From assembly GCF_003958645.1 (NCBI RefSeq), contig NZ_RXLO01000008.1:62001-126000 (forward strand): a DNA stretch of 64,000 nucleotides. The letters run 5' to 3'. The position numbers and the translations under genes were made by a program. How positions within the stretch are numbered: the stretch's first letter is position 1; the number at the start of each line of letters is the position of its first letter. The notes beneath the pieces were generated by a model. The model was given only the letters and a program-made list of their open reading frames with translations, had not been told where the DNA came from and ran no database searches. This document shows, piece after piece, positions 34,627 through 42,958 of this stretch. The stretch is from Chitinophaga rhizosphaerae. Its GTDB lineage: Bacteria; Bacteroidota; Bacteroidia; Chitinophagales; Chitinophagaceae.

Positions 34627-35436
34627 ATGATGCACCAACTACTCGAATTATTGAAACAGCGGCACGCTGCGGCCGGCGCTGTGCCATATCCCAGTTCGGA
34701 AGCCGTCTGGCAGTTTTGCAGCGACCTGATCAGCTGGATGTTTCCGGAGCATACCGGCCGGGTGCTGGACGATGCCGCCATCGAGCAGTACGCGGTGCGG
34801 CTGGAAACGCAATTGAACGATCTGCTGCAGCATATTTCGGCGCAATTGCCCGAAGCGCCGCCCGCAGTGGGCCGACAGTTCATGGAAATGGTGCCGGGCA
34901 TATATGCGGATTTGACGAAGGATGCCGAGGCCATTCTCCAGGGAGACCCCGCCGCTACGTGCCTCTACGAAGTGATCCGGGCGTACCCCGGCTTCTCGGC
35001 GATTGCGGCATACCGCGTGGCGCATGCGCTCCACCTGCTGGAAGTGCCCCTCCTGCCCCGCGTCATCACCGAATACGCGCACGCACGTACGGGTGTCGAC
35101 ATCCACCCGGCGGCGGAGATCGCGCCGTATTTCTGCATAGACCATGGCACGGGGATCGTGATCGGTGAAACCACCGTCATCGGCCCCCATGTTAAAATAT
35201 ACCAGGGCGTTACGCTCGGCGCATTGAGCATCGACAAATCGATGGCACGCGCCAAGCGCCACCCCACCATCGAAGAAGGCGTGGTGATCTACGCAGGCGC
35301 CACCATTTTGGGTGGAGACACCATCATCGGCCACCACAGCGTCATCGGCGGTAACGTGTGGCTCATCAAGTCGGTGGACCCTCATTCCAGGATTTATTAC
35401 AAAGCAGACGGCAGTATTAAAGTAATCGAACAATGA
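34627..35436 (+). CDS. cysE: Serine O-acetyltransferase
   Basis: This 269-residue enzyme makes O-acetylserine from serine and acetyl-CoA, the first step of cysteine synthesis. The helical N-terminal part is followed by a left-handed beta-helix of hexapeptide repeats starting near VDIHPAAEIAPYFCIDHGTG. The active-site region GIVIGETTVIGPHV and the GGNVWLIKS strand match the family. It overlaps cysM by 4 nt (ATGA), so both steps are coupled. A weak TAnnTTT-like element (TAATTTTA at 34595) lies 24 nt upstream of the ATG. Confidence 0.92.
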   Translation: MMHQLLELLKQRHAAAGAVPYPSSEAVWQFCSDLISWMFPEHTGRVLDDAAIEQYAVRLETQLNDLLQHISAQLPEAPPAVGRQFMEMVPGIYADLTKDAEAILQGDPAATCLYEVIRAYPGFSAIAAYRVAHALHLLEVPLLPRVITEYAHARTGVDIHPAAEIAPYFCIDHGTGIVIGETTVIGPHVKIYQGVTLGALSIDKSMARAKRHPTIEEGVVIYAGATILGGDTIIGHHSVIGGNVWLIKSVDPHSRIYYKADGSIKVIEQ

Positions 35437-36317
35437 GCACAGTACTGGATTTAGTGGGCAACACACCCATGGTTGCCCTGCAGCGCATCCCTGAAAACCC
35501 GGACGTTACGATCTACGCCAAGCTGGAAGGCACCAATCCCGGCGGCAGCGTGAAAGACAGGGCGGCCTTCGGCATGATCAAGGGGGCGCTCGACCGCGGC
35601 GAGATCCGCCCGGGCATCAAACTCATCGAAGCCACCAGCGGCAATACCGGCATCGCGCTGGCCATGATCGCGAACCTTTTCAACGTGGAAATAGAGATCG
35701 TCATGCCCGAAGACGCCACCCGGGAGCGCGTGCTTACCATGGAAGCCTTCGGCGCAAAGGTCACCCTCACCCCGAAAGAGCAAAGCATGGAAGGCGCCAT
35801 CGATTATGCGCACGCACAGGTGGCGAAAGGCGGCTATCACATGCTGAACCAATTCGCCAATCCCGATAATTACGGCATGCACTACCGCACCACCGGCCCC
35901 GAAATCTGGCGGGACACCCATCACGGCATCACCCATTTCGTGTCGGCCATGGGCACCACAGGCACGATCATGGGCGTTTCCAGGTTCCTCAAGGAAGTGA
36001 ACCCGGCGGTGCAGATCGTGGGTTGCCAACCAACCGACGGGAGCAAGATCCCCGGCATCCGCAAATGGCCGGAAGCTTACCTGCCCAAGATTTTCGAGCG
36101 GCAGCGGGTAGACCGGACCATGGATATTTCAGAAGCGGAAGCCCGCGAAATGACCAACCGCCTGGCGAAAGAGGAAGCCATTTTCTGCGGCATGAGCAGC
36201 GGCGGAGCGGTAGCGGCGGCGGTAAGGCTCGCGGGCGAACTGACCAGCGGCGTGATCGTGGCAATTATCTGCGATCGCGGCGACCGTTACCTCAGTACCG
36301 ACCTTTTCGGCAAATAA
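35433..36317 (+). CDS. cysM: Cysteine synthase B (O-acetylserine sulfhydrylase)
   Basis: This 294-residue PLP enzyme makes cysteine from O-acetylserine and sulfide. The PLP lysine is in GGSVKDRAAFGM. TSGNTGIAL binds substrate carboxylate and GTTGTIMGVSRFL the PLP phosphate. SGGAVAAAV follows. GCQPTDGSKIPGIRKWP is typical of the CysM branch, which can also use thiosulfate or other donors. Its ATG overlaps the cysE stop. No plus-strand terminator is evident. Confidence 0.93.
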   Translation: MSTVLDLVGNTPMVALQRIPENPDVTIYAKLEGTNPGGSVKDRAAFGMIKGALDRGEIRPGIKLIEATSGNTGIALAMIANLFNVEIEIVMPEDATRERVLTMEAFGAKVTLTPKEQSMEGAIDYAHAQVAKGGYHMLNQFANPDNYGMHYRTTGPEIWRDTHHGITHFVSAMGTTGTIMGVSRFLKEVNPAVQIVGCQPTDGSKIPGIRKWPEAYLPKIFERQRVDRTMDISEAEAREMTNRLAKEEAIFCGMSSGGAVAAAVRLAGELTSGVIVAIICDRGDRYLSTDLFGK

Positions 36318-36400
36318 TTCAGCTTTCTATATCATCAACCATCAATCTCAATCCGGCCGCGCCTCATACCGGGGGCGCGGTCTGCGTTTCCGGGCGGGGT

Positions 36401-36434
36401 AAAAAAAAGCTGCGCCCCGGTGTGGAGCGCAGCT
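36401..36434 (-). terminator. Rho-independent terminator of pdhB
   Basis: On the minus strand the stem AGCTGCGC / GCGCAGCT is followed by eight T residues, 27 nt after the pdhB stop. Confidence 0.85.
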
Positions 36435-36460
36435 ATGATTATGCACTGTAAAGTTGACTT

Positions 36461-37444
36461 TTACTTTTTCATGTACATCACTTCCTTCACCAGCTTCACG
36501 GTACGCTCCACGTCGGGGAGGTACAGTTTCACGAGGTTGGGCGCGTAGTGCATGGGAGCGTCTTGCGCGGTGATGCGGCGGATGGGCGCGTCCAGGTAGT
36601 CGAAACCTTCTTTCTGGATGCGGTAGGAAATCTCGGAAGAAATGCTGGAAAACGGCCACTGCTCTTCCACGATCACCAGGCGGTTGGTTTTCTTAACCGA
36701 TTCCAGGATGGTGAACCAGTCGAGCGGACGGATGGTGCGAAGGTCGATCACTTCGGCCTCGATACCTTCTTTGGCCAGTTCTTCGGCGGCGCCGAGGGCT
36801 ACTTTCATCATTTTGTTGAAGGAAACGATGGTCACGTCCTTACCGGCGCGTTTGATATCCGCTTTACCGATGGGGATGATGTATTCTTCTTCCGGAACTT
36901 CGCCCATATCGCCGTACATCTGCTCGGATTCCATGAAAACCACGGGATCTTCGTCGCGGATAGCGGCTTTGAGGAGGCCTTTCGCGTCGTAAGGGTTAGA
37001 CACGGACACCACTTTCAGGCCGGGGATGTTAGCGTAATAATTTTCAAATGCGGTGGAGTGTTGCGCACCCAGCTGACCTGCGGAACCGTTGGGGCCGCGG
37101 AAAACGATGGGGCAGCCAACCTGTCCGCCAGACATGGCCAGCATTTTGGAGGCGGTGTTGAGGATCTGGTCCAGCGCCAGTACGGCGAAGTTCCAGGTCA
37201 TGAATTCCACGATCGGGCGGAGGCCGTTCTGCGCGGCGCCTACGCCGATGGCGGTGAATCCCAGCTCGGCGATCGGCGTGTCGATCACGCGGCGGGCGCC
37301 GAATTCATCGAGCATTCCCTGGCTAACTTTATAGGCACCGTTGTATTCTGCCACTTCCTCTCCCATCAGGAACACCCGTTCGTCACGGCGCATTTCTTCC
37401 TGCATGGCTTCTCTTAAGGCTTGTCTGAAGGCTATCTGACGCAT
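36461..37444 (-). CDS. pdhB: Pyruvate dehydrogenase E1 component, beta subunit
   Basis: This 327-residue subunit works with E1-alpha and thiamine diphosphate to decarboxylate pyruvate for acetyl-CoA synthesis. LMGEEVAEYNGAYKVSQGM carries the ThDP-contacting glutamate region. DTPIAELGFTAIGVGAA, FRGPNGSAGQLGAQHS (with the catalytic His) and the late APMHYAPNLVKLYLPD follow. The alpha-subunit gene is not adjacent, as in several Bacteroidota. A well-spaced promoter lies upstream, so it is transcribed independently of the thiolase gene 84 nt away. Confidence 0.93.
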   Translation of the reverse strand: MRQIAFRQALREAMQEEMRRDERVFLMGEEVAEYNGAYKVSQGMLDEFGARRVIDTPIAELGFTAIGVGAAQNGLRPIVEFMTWNFAVLALDQILNTASKMLAMSGGQVGCPIVFRGPNGSAGQLGAQHSTAFENYYANIPGLKVVSVSNPYDAKGLLKAAIRDEDPVVFMESEQMYGDMGEVPEEEYIIPIGKADIKRAGKDVTIVSFNKMMKVALGAAEELAKEGIEAEVIDLRTIRPLDWFTILESVKKTNRLVIVEEQWPFSSISSEISYRIQKEGFDYLDAPIRRITAQDAPMHYAPNLVKLYLPDVERTVKLVKEVMYMKK

Positions 37445-37493
37445 TTGATTCTTTACTATATGTTTAATGATGTTCCTTTTTGAAAAGGCAGGG

Positions 37494-37524
37494 CAAATTT
37501 ATCGTTTGTTTCCCAAAAAGCAAA
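37494..37524 (-). promoter_or_regulatory. Bacteroidota promoter of pdhB
   Basis: On the minus strand TTTG (37521-37524), a 19-bp spacer and TAAATTTG (37494-37501) give a full TTTG-N19-TAnnTTTG promoter, 49 nt before the pdhB ATG. It lies across the 84-nt gap and the extreme thiolase 3' end. Confidence 0.7.
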
Positions 37525-37528
37525 GGAA

Positions 37529-38701
37529 TTAGATTTTCTCTATGACCATTGCGCTGGCGCCGCCGCCTCCGTTGCAGATCCCGGCTACGCCGTAACGGCC
37601 GTTTTTTTGCTGAAGGATGGACGTGAGCGTGACCATGATACGGGCGCCGGAGCAGCCGATGGGGTGCCCCAGGGCAACGGCGCCGCCCCAAACGTTGAGC
37701 TTCTCGTTGGGAATGCCCAGGTCTTTTTCATTGGCCAGCGCCACGCAGGAAAACGCTTCGTTGATCTCCACGAAATCCATCTGCCCGATGTCCAGCTTCG
37801 CCTTGGCTAGGGCTTTATTTACGGCTTTCACGGGCGTGGTGGTGAACCATTCCGGCGCCTGGCTGGCGTCGGCGAAGCTCACGATGCGCGCTAACGGCTT
37901 GAGGCCCAGCTCTTTCACCTTTTCCCCGCTCACCAATACCACGGCGGCGGCCCCGTCGTTGATGGCGGAGGCATTGGCCGCCGTCACCGTCCCGTCTTTC
38001 TGGAAAACCGGCTTCAGGGTAGGGATTTTATCGTAGTTCACTTTTTTATACTCCTCGTCCTCGCTTACGGTCACCGGCGATTTGCCGCCTGTTGTCACGG
38101 GAACGATTTCCCCGGCGAAATACCCTTTCTCCCAGGCTTCCGCGGCGCGTTTATAGCTTTGGATGGCGTATGCGTCCTGGTCTTCGCGGGAGATTTTATA
38201 CTCCGTGGCGCAGATTTCGGCGGCGTTGCCCATGTGGAAATCCTTGTAGGGGTCCCACAGGCCATCGCGCAGGATACCGTCGATCACGGAACCATGCCCG
38301 AGGCGGTAGCCGTTGCGGGCTTTATCGAGATAATACGGGATGTTGCTCATGGATTCCATGCCGCCGGCCACTACGATGTCGTTATCGCCGAGCAGGATGC
38401 TTTGGGCCCCGAGCATGATGGCTTTCATCCCCGAAGCGCATACCTTGTTAATGGTGGTGCAAGGAACGGTATTGGGGAGCCCTGCGTAGAGGCTCGCCTG
38501 GTTGGCGGGCGCCTGGCCGGTATTGGCGCTGATCACATTGCCCATATATACTTCCTGCACCTGTTCTTTTGCGACGCCGGCACGCTCCAGTGCAGCTGTT
38601 ATGACCGTAGCACCCAAAGTAGTGGCGGGAACGGACGCCAATGCGCCGTTGAATGCCCCGATGGGGGTCCTGGCTACGGATACGATAAATACTTCTTTCA
38701 T
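37529..38701 (-). CDS. Acetyl-CoA C-acetyltransferase (thiolase)
   Basis: This 390-residue thiolase condenses two acetyl-CoA or cleaves acetoacetyl-CoA. The acyl-accepting cysteine is in INKVCASGMKA. NEAFSCVALAN, GGAVALGHPIGCSGAR (with the catalytic His) and ICNGGGGASAMV (second Cys) complete the site. The start MKEVFIVSVARTPIG is conserved. Sequence does not decide between biosynthetic AtoB/PhaA-type and degradative use. It is followed by pdhB, which has its own promoter. Confidence 0.92.
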   Translation of the reverse strand: MKEVFIVSVARTPIGAFNGALASVPATTLGATVITAALERAGVAKEQVQEVYMGNVISANTGQAPANQASLYAGLPNTVPCTTINKVCASGMKAIMLGAQSILLGDNDIVVAGGMESMSNIPYYLDKARNGYRLGHGSVIDGILRDGLWDPYKDFHMGNAAEICATEYKISREDQDAYAIQSYKRAAEAWEKGYFAGEIVPVTTGGKSPVTVSEDEEYKKVNYDKIPTLKPVFQKDGTVTAANASAINDGAAAVVLVSGEKVKELGLKPLARIVSFADASQAPEWFTTTPVKAVNKALAKAKLDIGQMDFVEINEAFSCVALANEKDLGIPNEKLNVWGGAVALGHPIGCSGARIMVTLTSILQQKNGRYGVAGICNGGGGASAMVIEKI

Positions 38702-38735
38702 AACTTGATTTTCCGAATGTTTTGGTGGAATCTGA

Positions 38736-38767
38736 CAAATATACCGATTTACGCCACCGCCGCCAAA
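38736..38767 (-). promoter_or_regulatory. Bacteroidota promoter of the thiolase gene
   Basis: On the minus strand TTTG (38764-38767), a 20-bp spacer and TATATTTG (38736-38743) match the consensus, 34 nt before the ATG. Confidence 0.7.
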
Positions 38768-38929
38768 AGGCGGACCGTCCCGAAAAATTGCGTTAAGTTT
38801 GCATTTGGTTCATTGCTGAAAATTTTGCCCGGCCGCCTGAAAAACTTTCAAAAATCGAAAGGCCATTTTGACGATTCCGTAGCAAAATCTTTAGTAATTT
38901 GATAGACGTTCGATAACAGCAGACCGGCA

Positions 38930-40933
38930 TTGATCTCCCAAAACACCATACAAACCATCCTCCACCGCATCGATATCATCGATGTGGTAGGCGCATTCGT
39001 GAAACTGAAGAAAAGAGGCGCCAACTACATGGGCCTCTGTCCTTTCCACAACGAAAAATCGCCCTCATTCACGGTTTCCGGCACCAAGGAAATCTATAAA
39101 TGCTTCGGCTGCGGCAAAAGCGGGAACGCCATCAACTTCGTCATGGAGCACGAAAAGTACTCCTATGTGGAAGCCATCCGGTGGCTGGGGCAGCGCTACC
39201 AGGTGGATATCGAGGAAACGGAGGTCAGCCCCGAAGTCAAGGCCCGGCAGCAAATGGCCGACAGCCTCTTCATTATCAACAACTTCGCGCGGGATTATTT
39301 CGTCAAAACCCTTTTCGAGACCGATGAAGGCCAGAACGTAGGCCTTTCCTATTTCGAAGAACGCGGGTTTTCGGAAGAGATCGTCCGCAAATTCCAGCTG
39401 GGGTATGCGCTGAACCTGCGGGAGGCTTTCGTCCGCGAGGCGCAGCACAAAGGCTATAACCTGGAATACCTCCAGAAAACGGGCCTCGTGACCGTCCGCA
39501 ACGATCAGCCGATCGACAACTACCGCGGCCGCGTCATCTTCCCCATCCACAACCAGAGCGGGAAAGTGCTCGGGTTCGGCGCGCGCATCCTCGTCAAATC
39601 CGACCGCGCCCCCAAATACATCAACTCCCCGGAAAACGATATTTACGTCAAAAGCAAGGTGCTGTACGGCACCTACTTCGCCCGGCACGCCATCGACAAG
39701 CTCGATGAATGCCTGCTGGTGGAAGGCTATACCGACGTCATCTCCCTGCACCAGGCCGGTATTGAAAACGTGGTGGCCTCTTCCGGTACATCGCTCACTA
39801 CCGACCAGCTGCGGCTCATCAAGAAATACACCAACAACCTCACCATCCTCTACGATGGCGACAACGCCGGTGTGAAAGCCGCCCTCCGCGGGCTGGACAT
39901 GGCCATCGAAGAAGGCCTGAACGTGAAACTCGCGCTTATTCCCGATAACGAAGACCCCGACAGCTACGTCCGAAAGATCGGCGCGGAAGGCTTCCGGCAG
40001 TTCATCGCGGATAACAAGCAGGATTTCATCCTCTTCAAACTGCACGTTTCCATGAAGGAAGCGGGCAACGACACCACGCGCAAATCGCAACTCGTGAACG
40101 AGATCGCGGAAACGATCGCGCGGATCGATAAAGTCGAGGATTTCACCCGCCAGCAGGATTACATCCGCCAGTGCAGCCAGTTGCTGAAGATCGACGAAGA
40201 AAGGCTGGTAGACCTGGTGAACAAATTCATCCGCGAACGCCTCTCCAAACAGGCGCTCAACGAACAGAACGGCAACAGGAAAAAAGGCGGGTTCGATGCG
40301 CCGCCGCCGGAAGGCGACGGTCCATCCCTGGCCGAAATGTACCCCGAATACTTCCCCGACGGAGCGGAAGCCCCGGCCGCGTCTACCGAAAATATTTTCA
40401 ATACCTCCGAACGCCAGGAGCGCGAGCTCATCAAGATCCTGCTGCGGTTCGGCGACAAAATGTTTGACGAAGAACAGCATACCACCGTGGCGGATTACAT
40501 CTTCCACCTTCCCTACGATTTCGAATCACTGTCCGAAAACGAAATCGTGAAACGCATCCTGCGGGAATACAAGGAACATTACGACCAGGGCTCCATCCCT
40601 GACAAGAAACTATTCCTTTACCACCCAGACAACGATGTGGCGCGCAACGTGGCCATCATCCTGGAAGACAAGGAAGCCGAGCTGAGCGCCGCCTGGAGAG
40701 AACGTTTCGAGATCAAGACCGTCTATGGCGACGATGCTTTCCGGCGCGATACCGTGAGCACCACCAATTACCTCATCATCCGCAAAATCCAGAAGCTGAT
40801 CGCGGAAAACCAGGAGGAAATGCAGACGGCGACCGACTTCGAGGCGCAGATCCGTTGCCTGGAGATGGACAAACATCTCAAGCAGATCATGAAGGAACTG
40901 ACGGAAACGGTTGGCACGGTGATCTTCAAATAA
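38930..40933 (+). CDS. dnaG: DNA primase
   Basis: This 667-residue primase makes RNA primers for replication. It begins at a TTG (MISQNTIQ), the position expected for the family. The zinc-binding CHC2 domain shows GLCPFHNEKSPSF and YKCFGCGKSGN. The catalytic core includes YRGRVIFPIHN, and the Toprim domain has LLVEGYTDVISL and the metal-binding LYDGDNAG. The C-terminal helicase-binding region is acidic and poorly conserved. It is not next to rpoD, unlike in Proteobacteria. A bidirectional hairpin follows the stop. Confidence 0.95.
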   Translation: MISQNTIQTILHRIDIIDVVGAFVKLKKRGANYMGLCPFHNEKSPSFTVSGTKEIYKCFGCGKSGNAINFVMEHEKYSYVEAIRWLGQRYQVDIEETEVSPEVKARQQMADSLFIINNFARDYFVKTLFETDEGQNVGLSYFEERGFSEEIVRKFQLGYALNLREAFVREAQHKGYNLEYLQKTGLVTVRNDQPIDNYRGRVIFPIHNQSGKVLGFGARILVKSDRAPKYINSPENDIYVKSKVLYGTYFARHAIDKLDECLLVEGYTDVISLHQAGIENVVASSGTSLTTDQLRLIKKYTNNLTILYDGDNAGVKAALRGLDMAIEEGLNVKLALIPDNEDPDSYVRKIGAEGFRQFIADNKQDFILFKLHVSMKEAGNDTTRKSQLVNEIAETIARIDKVEDFTRQQDYIRQCSQLLKIDEERLVDLVNKFIRERLSKQALNEQNGNRKKGGFDAPPPEGDGPSLAEMYPEYFPDGAEAPAASTENIFNTSERQERELIKILLRFGDKMFDEEQHTTVADYIFHLPYDFESLSENEIVKRILREYKEHYDQGSIPDKKLFLYHPDNDVARNVAIILEDKEAELSAAWRERFEIKTVYGDDAFRRDTVSTTNYLIIRKIQKLIAENQEEMQTATDFEAQIRCLEMDKHLKQIMKELTETVGTVIFK

Positions 40934-40957
40934 AAAATGCAGCCTTTTCCGGCTGCA
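40932..40957. terminator. Hairpin terminator between convergent dnaG and folA
   Basis: Stem TGCAGCC / GGCTGCA with a 6-nt loop; on the minus strand it is followed by six T residues, best suited to folA. Confidence 0.75.
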
Positions 40958-40980
40958 CTTTCCCATTATTTTTCAAGGAA

Positions 40981-41472
40981 TTATTTCCGTTCCCAGGTTT
41001 CGAACGTGAAGGCGTAGGCATGCTTTTCGTCGGCCGGGTGTTCCTGCGCATGCACGCGCTTCCATTCCATCGGGTTGATGTCGGGGAAATACGCGTCGCC
41101 CTCTACCGTGGTGTGGACGCGGGTGAGGTAGATGCGCTGGATCTGGGGCCAGGCCTGGTTAATGACTTCCATCCCCCCGATCACGAAGTACTCTTTCGCA
41201 TCGTCCTGCCTCGCCAGCGCGAGGGCGTCGGCCAGCGAATGCACGACAGACACCCCGCTGGGCGCGTAGTCCGTTTGCCGGGTGATGACGATGTTGTGGC
41301 GGCCCTTGAGGGTGGCGCCGCCGAGGGATTCGAAGGTTTTACGGCCCATGATGACCGGGAAACCGTAGGTGGTATTTTTGAAGAACTTGAAATCGTCGGG
41401 CAGTTTCCAGGGAAGCTGGTTGTTGATTCCGATGACGTTATTCTCGGAAGCGGCTACTATTACGGAAATCAT
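40981..41472 (-). CDS. folA: Dihydrofolate reductase
   Basis: This 163-residue enzyme reduces dihydrofolate with NADPH. The start MISVIVAASENNVIG is the usual one; the frame is open further upstream but only over the thyA gene. LPWKLPDDFKFFK carries the acidic catalytic residue, VIMGRKTFESLG binds NADPH, and FVIGGMEVINQA is the late cofactor loop. The ATG overlaps the thyA stop by 4 nt, so the enzyme that recycles thyA's dihydrofolate product is made with it. Confidence 0.95.
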   Translation of the reverse strand: MISVIVAASENNVIGINNQLPWKLPDDFKFFKNTTYGFPVIMGRKTFESLGGATLKGRHNIVITRQTDYAPSGVSVVHSLADALALARQDDAKEYFVIGGMEVINQAWPQIQRIYLTRVHTTVEGDAYFPDINPMEWKRVHAQEHPADEKHAYAFTFETWERK

Positions 41473-42263
41473 ACGGCTACCGGGGCTTTGATGTGAGGGT
41501 GCGACTGGTAATTTTCCAGGGTGAAGTCTTCGAATTGGAAGGAGAAAATGTCTTTCACTTCCGGGTTGATTTTCATCGACGGCAGGGGGAACGGTTCGCG
41601 TTCGAGCTGGAGGCGGGCCTGATCGAAGTGGTTGTTGTACAGGTGAACGTCTCCGAAGCTGTGCACGAATTCGCCCGGCTGGAGACCGCATACCTGTGCG
41701 ATCATGAGCGTCAGCAGCGCGTAAGACGCGATATTGAAGGGAACGCCGAGGAAAACGTCGGCGCTGCGCTGGTAAAGCTGGCAGCTCAGTTTGCCGTCGG
41801 CCACGTAGAACTGGAACAGGCAATGGCAGGGACTGAGGGCCATATCCGGCAGGTCGGCCACGTTCCAGGCGTTGACGATGAGGCGGCGGGAGTCGGGGTT
41901 CTTTTTGATCTGGGCGATGACGTCGCTGATCTGGTCGAACGTTTTACCATTGGCGCCTTCCCAGCTGCGCCATTGTTTGCCGTAAACCGGGCCGAGGTCC
42001 CCTTCCGCGTTGGCCCATTCGTCCCAGATTCTGACCCCATGCTCCTGGAGGTAGCGGACGTTCGTATCGCCCTGAAGGAACCATAAAAGTTCGTAAATAA
42101 TGGATTTGAGGTGCAGTTTCTTGGTGGTGAGCATCGGGAAACCGGCCTGCAGATCGAACCGCATCTGGTAACCGAATACACTCCGGGTGCCGGTGCCGGT
42201 ACGGTCCGTTTTGTCTGCCCCGTGATCGAGAATATGTTGAAGAAGGTCTTTGTACTGTTGCAT
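41469..42263 (-). CDS. thyA: Thymidylate synthase
   Basis: This 264-residue enzyme methylates dUMP to dTMP using methylenetetrahydrofolate. The start MQQYKDLLQHIL gives the exact length of E. coli-type ThyA. DRTGTGTRSVFG binds dUMP phosphate, the nucleophilic Cys lies in ALSPCHCLFQF, and SADVFLGVPFNIASYALL and DVHLYNNH are conserved. CAAACTTA on the plus strand gives TAAGTTTG as a -7 element only 8 nt before the ATG, so the transcript may have almost no leader. Coupled to folA by ATGA. Confidence 0.96.
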   Translation of the reverse strand: MQQYKDLLQHILDHGADKTDRTGTGTRSVFGYQMRFDLQAGFPMLTTKKLHLKSIIYELLWFLQGDTNVRYLQEHGVRIWDEWANAEGDLGPVYGKQWRSWEGANGKTFDQISDVIAQIKKNPDSRRLIVNAWNVADLPDMALSPCHCLFQFYVADGKLSCQLYQRSADVFLGVPFNIASYALLTLMIAQVCGLQPGEFVHSFGDVHLYNNHFDQARLQLEREPFPLPSMKINPEVKDIFSFQFEDFTLENYQSHPHIKAPVAV

Positions 42264-42958
42264 AGCTTCTGCAAACTTAATGGTAAATGGAGAATTAACG
42301 GCCAGTTTTCTCCTGACATATGTGGATAAATGGCTGAAGCAGGACAGCAGGGCGATACAAATAGCGGGATGGAATAATATAACGGAATCCTCCCACATAA
42401 ACAAATCTCGTTTTTCATAAATTTCGTTAATCTGCGAAGGTGCGACTTGCCCCGTCGTGTTACAACAGATCGAACCGAAAAACTAGCAGTGATTCCGACA
42501 TTTAACCAGTTGAAAAACAGCACTTGGAACTGAACCCGAATATGAGCATCACCATGTAATGAAAAACAGGACCTGACAAGCAGCTGAATCGAGCCAGGGG
42601 CAAGACAATTACAGCACCGATGTATGTAGAAGAAAGGCCATATCACGTGAAGCGGGCAGATTCCCGCGCACTGTAGACGCAGGTACGCAATGATCAAACA
42701 TGCAAAAGCATCCGGACCGGAAAACAGCCGACGTTAACCCGCCGGCATCGCGCCATTAAGTTCCGCGATTTTATCGCGCGTGCGAACGCGTGCGGAAAAC
42801 TGTTTGCCCTATCGCCTGCCTGCCCCGAAATCGTTTTTATCAACCTCTAAATCTATCGAATCATGCTTCAACGCGCCACTGATCCTTAGCAGCAACGCCA
42901 AGTAACGTACGACCTTATCAACCTCCCATCATTTCTCTAACCTCTAAATCGCCAGAAC
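42264..42958 (+). promoter_or_regulatory. 695-bp non-coding region and leader of susC
   Basis: No gene is supported here. The segment next to susC holds a CGCGAT-TTT-ATCGCG inverted repeat (42764-42778) and an 8-nt direct repeat CGCGTGCG separated by AA (42777-42794). It also has two copies of AACCTCTAAATC (42842-42853, 42939-42950). After the first copy an ATG at 42863 opens an 8-codon frame; after the second lies the susC ATG. Together this suggests a regulated leader, though its boundaries and promoter are not clear. Confidence 0.4.
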
